Of a DNA stretch of 5,477 nt, positions 1 through 5,477 are shown in pieces (the first letter of the stretch is position 1; each line of letters opens with the position of its first letter). The stretch is from an uncultured Ruminococcus sp. (GTDB lineage Bacteria > Bacillota > Clostridia > Oscillospirales > Ruminococcaceae), in assembly GCA_947177345.1 (NCBI GenBank), contig CAMWUB010000127.1, positions 1 through 5,477 of the forward strand, written 5' to 3'. The notes under the pieces are model-generated. The model made no database searches, was not told the origin of the DNA, and saw only the letters and a list, made by a program, of their open reading frames with translations. The position numbers were made by a program, and so were the translations under genes.

Positions 1-55
1 AACCGGCATGAATTACGTTAATTCCGGAAATTATACTTATAATTTTCTTGTTCAT
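1..55 (-). CDS. 5' end of an unidentified gene, cut by the left edge
   Basis: An ATG at 55-53 opens a frame that stays open to the edge and reads MNKKIISIISGINVIHAG, 18 codons plus one base. A TGAGG Shine-Dalgarno sequence at 67-63 lies 7 nt upstream, and its TGA is the ybaK stop codon. The start is 9 nt after that stop, on the same strand, as expected for the next gene of the operon. The two lysines followed by an Ile-rich apolar stretch could begin a signal peptide or membrane segment, but the visible part is too short to decide. No family can be assigned. The good SD and spacing support a real gene; the short length is the main doubt. Confidence 0.6.
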   Translation of the reverse strand, partial: MNKKIISIISGINVIHAG

Positions 56-62
56 TATGCTA

Positions 63-67
63 CCTCA
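63..67 (-). promoter_or_regulatory. Ribosome binding site fused to the ybaK stop codon
   Basis: TGAGG on the minus strand lies 7 nt before the ATG at 55-53. Its first three bases are the ybaK stop. This supports the partial left-edge gene and suggests that ribosomes finishing ybaK can reinitiate there. Confidence 0.55.
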
Positions 68-541
68 CCGGATTATATCTTCAAACTTTGCGTTGATAGC
101 CTTTGCGAGTTCCGCCGGTGAAAGATGCATCTGTAAACCGATTCTTCCACCGCTTATGTAGAATAACGGAAGATTTTCCGCACTTTCGTGAATTACCGTC
201 GGAAACTGTTTCTTCATGCCTACCGGCGTACAACCTCCCCTGACGTAACCGGTAATTTTGTTAATATCCTTTACGTGTATCAGTTCTACTGATTTTTCCC
301 CGACACTTTTAGCGGATTTTTTTAAATCGAGTTCTTCCGCAACCGGTATCAGAAAACAATAATATCCGCCGGATTTTCCATGTGCCACAAGGGTCTTGAA
401 AGTCTCGTCAAGAGGCTGTCCGAGAGCCTCCGCACAGGTTACGCCGTCAATAAACTCATCACATTCATATGACTGCATTGTATACTGAATTTTGTTTTTT
501 TCCAGAAACCTCATGGCATTGGTTTTAGTTTCTTTTGACAT
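65..541 (-). CDS. ybaK: YbaK-family Cys-tRNA(Pro)/Cys-tRNA(Cys) deacylase
   Basis: This 158-residue protein fits the usual length of single-domain YbaK/EbsC proteins (about 155-160). Family hallmarks are visible: DETFKTLV at residues 45-52 with the conserved lysine K49 (the position of the lysine needed for activity in E. coli YbaK), LDLKKSAKSVG near 71-81, the GYVRGGCTPVGMKKQFPTV block at 98-116, and the YISGGRIGLQ segment at 128-137. The family acts in trans in the cytoplasm, hydrolysing Cys wrongly attached to tRNA(Pro) by prolyl-tRNA synthetase. The ATG is preceded by AAGG at 552-549 with a 7-nt spacer, and that SD overlaps the end of queH. Its start is 4 nt after the queH stop, so it is probably cotranslated with queH. 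Related INS-superfamily editing proteins (ProX and similar) are possible alternatives, but the GGxxPxGxKK signature favours YbaK. Substrate preference is inferred from the family. Confidence 0.9.
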   Translation of the reverse strand: MSKETKTNAMRFLEKNKIQYTMQSYECDEFIDGVTCAEALGQPLDETFKTLVAHGKSGGYYCFLIPVAEELDLKKSAKSVGEKSVELIHVKDINKITGYVRGGCTPVGMKKQFPTVIHESAENLPLFYISGGRIGLQMHLSPAELAKAINAKFEDIIR

Positions 542-545
542 TTTA

Positions 546-1163
546 TCACCTTTTTTCTGAATTTATTTTACTGTAGATACAGCCACAGTAATTCTGCCGG
601 TAGAGATTGTATTTCCTTGAAAGTTCTATCGAATGTTTATAACCATCGTGTTTCTTGAAATCGGAAAAAAGATAATCCACACCGTATTTATCAGATATAT
701 CCGCACCGCACTGATTAATGAAAGTACAGTCTTTATGTGGGCTTATAGTCAGGGTAGTTGTGAAATAGTCGCAATTCAGTAACTTTGCTTTCTGTGCGGA
801 CATTTCCAGCCGGTGCGATATGCATTTCTGACAGCGTTCACTTCTTTCAGGAAGATTTTCGAGACCTTCGGCGAGTTTATAGAAAATTTCCGGATTATAT
901 TCTTCTTCGATTATTTCAATATCGAGATGCATTTCACTGACAAGTCTTTTCAGTTCGTTGAGGCGATATATAAATTCACTTTCCGGCGATATGTTCGGAT
1001 TACAGAAATATAGCGTTATATTGAAATATCTTTCAAGTATGCAAAGTGTATGACTACTGCACGGAGCACAGCATACGTGTAGTAGTAATGACGGTTTATA
1101 ACCGGTTTTCTGTAATTCTGTTATTTTGTCGTCGAGTAATTTTCCATAATTTATTTTATTCAT
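546..1163 (-). CDS. queH: Epoxyqueuosine reductase QueH
   Basis: This 205-residue protein belongs to the QueH (former DUF208) family, which performs the last step of queuosine synthesis: reduction of epoxyqueuosine to queuosine at the wobble base of GUN-anticodon tRNAs. It is the unrelated replacement for cobalamin-dependent QueG. Family signatures are LLLHVCCAPC at residues 26-35, YFCNPNISPESE at 52-63, RCQKC at 110-114, DYFTTTLTISPHKD at 132-145, SDFKKHDGYKHSIELSRKY at 167-185 and LYRQNYCGCIYS at 187-198. The conserved cysteines (C31, C32, C35, C111, C114) fit the metal/[4Fe-4S] site, and C193/C195 match the redox CxC pair known in the family. The ATG overlaps the ricT stop by one base (TAATG), and GAGG at 1174-1171 lies 7 nt upstream, so translation is probably coupled to ricT. 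All key residues look intact. The queuosine precursor genes are not in this window. Confidence 0.93.
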   Translation of the reverse strand: MNKINYGKLLDDKITELQKTGYKPSLLLHVCCAPCSSHTLCILERYFNITLYFCNPNISPESEFIYRLNELKRLVSEMHLDIEIIEEEYNPEIFYKLAEGLENLPERSERCQKCISHRLEMSAQKAKLLNCDYFTTTLTISPHKDCTFINQCGADISDKYGVDYLFSDFKKHDGYKHSIELSRKYNLYRQNYCGCIYSKINSEKR

Positions 1164-2029
1164 TATTTATCCTCAAGATTTTTAAGAGCTTTTATCTCAT
1201 CACGATTCAGTTTTATTTCAGCGTCTTTAAGTAGTTTTACTTCACTTCTGTCAAATATTACCGGAACTTCTGATTTATCAGGTTTTATGCGGAGTTTTCC
1301 GGTAATTATGTTAGCATCTTCAACCCTGCCTTTTACGCCGTCGGGAGTTATTACCAACGCTCCCACTTTAGGAGTTATTTTCAGGAGAGCTTCATAGGCA
1401 CTCTGTTCATTTTTGAGGCAACACATAAGTCTGCCACACGTCCCCGATATTTTGGACGGATTCAGTGAAAGTCCCTGCTCCTTAGCCATTTTTATTGATA
1501 CCGGCTGGAAGTCTCCTATATAGCTTTTACAACAAAATTCCCGTCCGCATATACCCAGACCACCTAAAATTTTTGCTTCGTCACGTACACCGATTTGTCT
1601 TAATTCTATACGTGTTCTGAAAATACCTGCCAAATCCTTGACTAATTCACGGAAATCCACTCTGTTTTCAGCCGTAAAGTAGAATAAAAGTTTACTGTTA
1701 TCAAAAGCACATTCAACGTCAACAAGATTCATCTGAAGATTGCGTGATTTTATTTTTTCCTCACATATCCTGAAAGCGTCCTGTTCTTTCTGCTTTTTTT
1801 TATCAAGCATTTTTAAATCGTATTCGTTGGCAAGCCTCAGAACAGGTTTAAGAGATGATGTAATAGCATTATCTTCAATCATTTTGTTAGCTATAGCTGT
1901 TTCACCGCATTCTATACCACCGGCGGTTTCCACAATAACCATATCGCCGGTATTGACTGTTATTCCCTCAGGGGAAAAGTAATATATTTTACCTGCCTTT
2001 TTGAATCGGATTCCTACAATTTCTTTCAT
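1163..2029 (-). CDS. ricT: RicT/YaaT, PSP1-domain Fe-S protein of the Ric (Y-) complex
   Basis: This 288-residue protein belongs to the PSP1/YaaT family. In B. subtilis, RicT works with RicA (YmcA) and RicF (YlbF) as an Fe-S complex that assists RNase Y in mRNA maturation and affects sporulation, competence and biofilm formation. The N-terminal part has the family opening MKEIVGIRFKKAGKIYYF and TGDMVIVETAGGIE (residues 27-40). The basic, charged stretch at about 70-98 is probably helical. The cysteine core is LGICGREFCCKSY (C161, C166, C167), then SGTCGRLMCCLKNE (C198, C203, C204), the expected ligands for [4Fe-4S] clusters. A basic region follows (about 233-288). I place the start at 2029 because GGAGG at 2041-2037 sits 7 nt before it and the family consensus begins here. 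The frame is open 48 nt further to 2077, but that start would overlap holB and lacks conserved sequence. holB ends 17 nt upstream, and the stop shares a base with the queH start. Confidence 0.93.
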   Translation of the reverse strand: MKEIVGIRFKKAGKIYYFSPEGITVNTGDMVIVETAGGIECGETAIANKMIEDNAITSSLKPVLRLANEYDLKMLDKKKQKEQDAFRICEEKIKSRNLQMNLVDVECAFDNSKLLFYFTAENRVDFRELVKDLAGIFRTRIELRQIGVRDEAKILGGLGICGREFCCKSYIGDFQPVSIKMAKEQGLSLNPSKISGTCGRLMCCLKNEQSAYEALLKITPKVGALVITPDGVKGRVEDANIITGKLRIKPDKSEVPVIFDRSEVKLLKDAEIKLNRDEIKALKNLEDK

Positions 2030-2036
2030 TAACGTT

Positions 2037-2041
2037 CCTCC
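2037..2041 (-). promoter_or_regulatory. Shine-Dalgarno that fixes the ricT start
   Basis: GGAGG on the minus strand, 7 nt upstream of the ATG at 2029-2027, lies wholly in the 17-nt gap after holB. It makes the 288-residue form the likely product. The upstream in-frame ATG at 2077 lies inside holB. Confidence 0.8.
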
Positions 2042-2046
2042 GGTAT

Positions 2047-3030
2047 TTATATTATTATTTCGGTAATTTCCGCACATAAAGCGGTAAGAGCAAGATTTAT
2101 ATTGACATTACATTCTATAGTATGCCATGCACGTTCTATAGAATTATGAATCTTTTCCGCTTTTCGTGATGTCAGTATATAAGATAGTTTTATAGCACCC
2201 ATACGATAACAGCCTATATTATCGGCATCAGGATTATGAATAAGTACAGCGGAATCTCTTATTATCTTATCAAGCATAGTGAGTACTGTTTTTACAGCAT
2301 ATCTGTCCTTGCCGAGTGTATACAGTATCGTATCAAGTTTATATTCATCTTTTATAATTATACTATCAGTGAGCATTTTTGTCAAATCCACCTGCTGACG
2401 TAAATTTTCATTCTGTATATATTCGGTACACATACCTATGTTACCGTGAAAACATTCTATAGCTTTTCCGATTGCCTGCTTGTTGAATCCGCTTTCAAGG
2501 AGTGATTTTTCAGCCTGTTCTTCTGTACAGGGTGATACTCCGAAACATATGCATCTTGAAATGATAGTCGGCAGAAAATCGGCTTTTGTTTCAGATGTGA
2601 ATATGAAATATACATAGTCCGGAGGTTCTTCAATTATTTTCAGTAAAGTATTCTGCGTGCGAACGTCCATATTATGACAGTCACGGAATATATATACTTT
2701 ACAAGCCGTATTGTTATTAGGTTTTATGAATGCATCGGAGCATATTTTTCTTGCGGTATCGACTGAATAGCCCCCTGATTTTCCGGAAGTTTCAACGTAT
2801 GTCACATCTGGGTGTCCATGGGCTTGTATATTCCGGCAGATACTGCATATACCACATGGCATATTTTCCACCGGATTACGACACATCAGAAGACTTGTAT
2901 ATAATTCAGCAAGTAATTTTTTTCCTGTACCCTTTTCGCCGTAAAACAGTACTGTATGGGCAGTACGTCCGAATTTTTTCATATTACATAGATTTGAAAT
3001 CAATAAATTATTTCCATAAATTTTTTTCAT
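2047..3030 (-). CDS. holB: DNA polymerase III clamp-loader subunit delta' (HolB)
   Basis: This 327-residue protein is an AAA+ clamp-loader subunit, part of the complex that loads the beta clamp at primed DNA. Visible in order: a P-loop GEKGTGKK at residues 31-38; a CX8CX2CX2C zinc-finger set (C50, C59, C62, C65) followed by HGHPDV; the Walker-B region KVYIFRDCHNM at 111-121; QNTLLKIIEEPP at 126-137; and the IISRC motif at 156-160, matching the SRC arginine-finger motif of delta' and DnaX subunits. The C-terminal half is helical and divergent, as usual for the collar domain. DnaX is less likely because the protein is short and lies directly upstream of ricT, as holB does in B. subtilis. The last P-loop residue is Lys instead of Ser/Thr, and Walker B is degenerate, so ATP binding may be weak, as known for many delta' subunits. 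GAGG at 3041-3038 lies 7 nt before ATG. The preceding gene ends 29 nt upstream. Confidence 0.9.
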   Translation of the reverse strand: MKKIYGNNLLISNLCNMKKFGRTAHTVLFYGEKGTGKKLLAELYTSLLMCRNPVENMPCGICSICRNIQAHGHPDVTYVETSGKSGGYSVDTARKICSDAFIKPNNNTACKVYIFRDCHNMDVRTQNTLLKIIEEPPDYVYFIFTSETKADFLPTIISRCICFGVSPCTEEQAEKSLLESGFNKQAIGKAIECFHGNIGMCTEYIQNENLRQQVDLTKMLTDSIIIKDEYKLDTILYTLGKDRYAVKTVLTMLDKIIRDSAVLIHNPDADNIGCYRMGAIKLSYILTSRKAEKIHNSIERAWHTIECNVNINLALTALCAEITEIII

Positions 3031-3059
3031 AAATAATCCTCGTTTATTCTGTGATAATA

Positions 3060-4388
3060 CTATTTTACCACAATTACTTCAGAAATGCCATACTTCCGGA
3101 AAATATTTACAGAATTTTTGTCGATACGTTCACCACTGGCAACAATCGGTATGGCAGGCGGACACGGTACTTTTACAGATGCACATATTCTGCCGACAGC
3201 ATTTTCAACAGATATTGTTTCACATTCAGAGAATACAGCATCATGTACCGACATGACCCGCTCCGGAAGTTCCGGTCTGAAGTCCATAGTATAAGGCGGT
3301 ATCTTATGACATAATTTCAGAGATTCCGAAAGTGCATTATATAATATATCGTAGTCGCAACCGGTACATACCGGCGACATAAGAAGTACTATTACGGAAC
3401 TGTCTGAATATTCACATTCAACACCATACCTCCGGAGCAGGTCAGCTAATTCGTTGCCGTTGTAACCGCTTTCGCTTGCCTTTATCGTAATATGAAACGG
3501 TTCACTTTCTGAAAATATAAGTCTGTCGGAAAAATCCCACCGAAAACTGTCTATATACCTGATATTTGATTCTATATCCGATTTTATTGATTCTTCTATA
3601 TATTTATTGCATAAGTCAAGTGACATCATAATAAGATACGACGGACTTGTTGAACCGAACATATTCATAGCCTGTTTGAGTATCGGAACATATTCCGGTA
3701 CAGACGTATGAAGCATCGCCGACCCTGTAAGTGCTGGTAACATCTTATGGGCGGAATCACAACATAAATCCGCTCCGAGTGTAATAGGGTGTATATCGTT
3801 ATCAAGAAATTTAAGATGAGCTCCGTGGGCATTATCGATAATCAGGCGTGCATTGTATTTATGACATATTTCAGCCAGTACGGAAATATCAGCAGTTTTT
3901 CCGGTATAGTCCGGTGACGTAACATACAGTGCTGACGGTACATCACAATTTTTAAGGGCATTTTCAACATCTGTTATATTTATGTTGCCGGAAAGTATAC
4001 CGGTTTTATATTCCGGTAAAATCCATTCAACATCGAGGTCAAGCAATGCGACGGCATTTAAAAAAGCTCTGTGTACGTTCCGTATGGCGAAAATTTTTCT
4101 GTTTTCCGATTTCATGATATAAAGCATAGTCTGTATACAAAGCGTAGAACCACCGGCAGAATAGACCGTACCGGCTGTGGCATAAAGTCCGGACATATTT
4201 TTTTCACTCTGTGCGATAATGCCGGTTGCTTCAAAAAGACTGTCAGCTCCTGATATTTCCGTTATATCGAAAGAGTACATTTCCGAAAGTACAGAAACAG
4301 GTGCTATACCTTTATGAGCAGGCATATGACACCGGAGTGTTCCGGATTGTGCGTATTTCTTAAGAAAATCATATACAGGTGTATTCAT
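3060..4388 (-). CDS. PLP-dependent Orn/Lys/Arg decarboxylase-family protein (YaaO-like)
   Basis: This 442-residue protein has the fold-type I (AAT-like) architecture of the Orn/Lys/Arg decarboxylase family, group III. Visible motifs are CHMPAHKG near residue 20 (family form HMPGHK), TEISGADSLFEATG at 43-56, SAGGSTLCIQ at 77-86, SPDYTGKTADI at 158-168, DNAHGAHL at 185-192 (cofactor-ring Asp D185), and DSAHKMLPALTGSAML at 211-226 with K215 as the expected Schiff-base lysine. The C-terminal domain ends with VENAVGRICASV and PPAIPIVASGERID (about 394-423), typical of the family. It lacks the N-terminal wing domain of the 700-plus-residue inducible decarboxylases and is somewhat shorter than YaaO/SpeA-type proteins (about 480). 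The reaction would be decarboxylation of a basic amino acid to a polyamine precursor, but the substrate cannot be read from sequence and YaaO itself is poorly characterised. SD AAGGAG at 4403-4398 overlaps the uvrC stop, 13 nt from the start. It ends with TAG. Confidence 0.85.
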   Translation of the reverse strand: MNTPVYDFLKKYAQSGTLRCHMPAHKGIAPVSVLSEMYSFDITEISGADSLFEATGIIAQSEKNMSGLYATAGTVYSAGGSTLCIQTMLYIMKSENRKIFAIRNVHRAFLNAVALLDLDVEWILPEYKTGILSGNINITDVENALKNCDVPSALYVTSPDYTGKTADISVLAEICHKYNARLIIDNAHGAHLKFLDNDIHPITLGADLCCDSAHKMLPALTGSAMLHTSVPEYVPILKQAMNMFGSTSPSYLIMMSLDLCNKYIEESIKSDIESNIRYIDSFRWDFSDRLIFSESEPFHITIKASESGYNGNELADLLRRYGVECEYSDSSVIVLLMSPVCTGCDYDILYNALSESLKLCHKIPPYTMDFRPELPERVMSVHDAVFSECETISVENAVGRICASVKVPCPPAIPIVASGERIDKNSVNIFRKYGISEVIVVK

Positions 4389-4401
4389 AGAAAAAAACTC
4401 C

Positions 4402-5477
4402 TTAAAGATTCTGTATTACTTCCCATAATTCATGGGCGGTATTTAAATTTATTCCGGCAGTAACGGCGAGTTCTTCCGGTGTGGCTTTTTTCAGATTGTC
4501 CTTCGTCTTATACTTAATCATGAGTTTTTCAGACTTCTTTTCACCGATACCCTTTACTGTAGTGAGTTCTGAAAGATATGTCTTTTTCTTATGTCTGGAA
4601 TGCATATAGTTTACGGAATAACGGTGTACTTCGTCCTGTATTCGTGTTACGAGGTTAAACGCTGATTGCAGATTATTTATCTGAATTTCACTACCACCCG
4701 AAGTAATCGCACGTGTACGATGTTTGTTATCCTTTACCATACCGAAAATTTTTATATCAATATTCAGATTCTTGACAAGTTCAGTTATAATATTTACGTG
4801 ACCTTTTCCGCCGTCGAGTAAAATCAAATCAGGTTTCCGCCGGAAGTATTCGTCACCGTCCTGATTTATTATGTGCATAAGTCGCCTTTCGAGTACCTCG
4901 TACATACTTTCATAATCGTTCTGTGTCCGGATTTGCTTTATTGAAAAGCGTTTATATGCTTTTCTGAACGGTCTGCCGTCGACGAATACAACCATTCCGG
5001 CAACTATCGATTCGTCAGCGAGATTTGAAATGTCGTAAGCCTCAATATACTTCGGAGGCTTATCAAGTCCGAGGACTTTCGCAAGCTGTTCTAATGCGAT
5101 TACTTCCTTGCCGGTACGATTGCTTTTCAAGGCGATGTATTCCGCACTGTTGCTTTTCGCAAGCCTCAGTAATTCCGACTGGCTACCACGTTTCGCAATA
5201 TTTACAGTAACTTTATGTCCGGACTGGTCACAAAGCATTTTATTAATAAGTCCGAGGTCTTCCGGAAGAGTTTCAGTTATAATCATTTCCGGAATATCGT
5301 TTCTGTTATAATAATACTGCAATATAAATGATGTTAAAATATCGTCGTCACTGTCTGAAGAAAATTCAATAACTGATTTATCAAAAAGTCTGTTATTACG
5401 ATACATTAAAACTGTAATATAAATTTTTTCATGTGATTCTGTAATACCTATAATATCAGCATTTTTTACTACATTAT
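4402..5477 (-). CDS. uvrC: UvrABC excinuclease subunit C, C-terminal part (N-terminus beyond right edge)
   Basis: UvrC makes both incisions around a lesion in nucleotide excision repair. The frame has an ATG at 5406 but continues without a stop through 23 further codons to 5475, and the upstream residues (ADIIGITESHEKIYITVLMY) match the beta-strand region conserved in UvrC, so that Met is internal. About 357 residues are visible; full UvrC is about 600, so the GIY-YIG nuclease and the UvrB-binding UVR motif lie outside the window. Visible, numbering from the internal Met: the RNase H-like nuclease with IEAYDISN (D125, codon 5034-5032), LILLDGGKGH (D198, codon 4815-4813) and DEVHRY (H261, codon 4626-4624), matching the D-D-H catalytic set for 5' incision. 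A tandem helix-hairpin-helix domain follows, with TVKGIGEKKSEKLM (283-296) and TPEELAVTAGIN (309-320). The stop TAA merges with the next gene's SD (TAAGGAG). Confidence 0.95.
   Translation of the reverse strand, partial: NVVKNADIIGITESHEKIYITVLMYRNNRLFDKSVIEFSSDSDDDILTSFILQYYYNRNDIPEMIITETLPEDLGLINKMLCDQSGHKVTVNIAKRGSQSELLRLAKSNSAEYIALKSNRTGKEVIALEQLAKVLGLDKPPKYIEAYDISNLADESIVAGMVVFVDGRPFRKAYKRFSIKQIRTQNDYESMYEVLERRLMHIINQDGDEYFRRKPDLILLDGGKGHVNIITELVKNLNIDIKIFGMVKDNKHRTRAITSGGSEIQINNLQSAFNLVTRIQDEVHRYSVNYMHSRHKKKTYLSELTTVKGIGEKKSEKLMIKYKTKDNLKKATPEELAVTAGINLNTAHELWEVIQNL

Noticed and set aside
56..64. Transcription terminator after ybaK
   Set aside because: The gap is only 9 nt, with no stem-loop, and a new start codon with its SD follows at once.
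813..1234. Plus-strand open frames opposite queH and the end of ricT
   Set aside because: They lie antisense to well-recognised genes, have Phe/Tyr/Ile-rich shadow composition, and match no family I know.
2047..3030. HolB gene as a DnaX or a stand-alone AAA+ ATPase
   Set aside because: Its length, the SRC motif with a degenerate P-loop, and its position directly before ricT all fit delta' better.
3031..3059. The 29-nt gap before holB as a terminator or promoter
   Set aside because: It has no GC-rich inverted repeat with a T-run and no room for spaced -35 and -10 boxes; it mostly holds the holB SD.
3051..3314. Plus-strand open frames opposite the 3' end of the decarboxylase gene
   Set aside because: They overlap a conserved coding sequence on the other strand and show no family motif.
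3361..3374. Inverted repeat CCGGTA-CA-TACCGG as an operator or hairpin
   Set aside because: It lies within conserved coding sequence, has a 2-nt loop too tight for a hairpin, and is explained by the general abundance of CCGG.
5259..5268. Palindrome CTTCCGGAAG as a regulator site
   Set aside because: It is inside uvrC, and TTCCGGAA-like palindromes occur elsewhere in coding sequence as part of the CCGG bias.
5025..5311. Plus-strand open frames opposite uvrC
   Set aside because: They are antisense to the catalytic region of UvrC and have no recognisable domain.

Overview
The window is a gene-dense, low-G+C stretch (about 39% G+C from sampled lines) with every supported gene on the minus strand, so transcription runs from right to left. 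Family content and order point to a Firmicute of class Clostridia. A Ruminococcus-like (Oscillospiraceae) origin is my best guess from protein flavour and codon use, but one window cannot prove it.

In transcription order the genes are: the C-terminal part of uvrC, running off the right edge; a PLP-dependent Orn/Lys/Arg decarboxylase-family enzyme of the YaaO type; holB (DNA polymerase III delta'); ricT/yaaT (PSP1-domain Fe-S protein of the RNase Y-associated Ric complex); queH (epoxyqueuosine reductase); ybaK (Cys-tRNA(Pro)/Cys-tRNA(Cys) deacylase); and the first 18 codons of another gene cut by the left edge. Junctions are 13, 29, 17, -1, 4 and 9 nt. Each downstream gene has a purine-rich Shine-Dalgarno (SD) sequence, usually 7 nt before ATG and often merged with the upstream stop codon. 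I see no room for a terminator or a convincing internal promoter, so this looks like a segment of one operon.

The themes are DNA repair and replication (UvrC, HolB), RNA processing (RicT) and tRNA modification or quality control (QueH, YbaK). The decarboxylase-holB-ricT core matches the Bacillus subtilis yaaO-tmk-yaaQ-yaaR-holB-yaaT neighbourhood, but tmk and the small yaaQ/yaaR genes are absent here. This is a conserved housekeeping region, and I found no hidden defence or mobile system, CRISPR array, RNA gene or insertion sequence.

Three things deserve a second look. CCGG is strongly over-represented while GATC, GGCC, GCGC and CGCG appear to be absent. The decarboxylase and HolB carry variant motifs. 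Two apparent open-frame starts are wrong: uvrC continues past its first visible Met to the window edge, and ricT starts 48 nt further in than its longest frame. No stretch over 300 bases lacks a gene.
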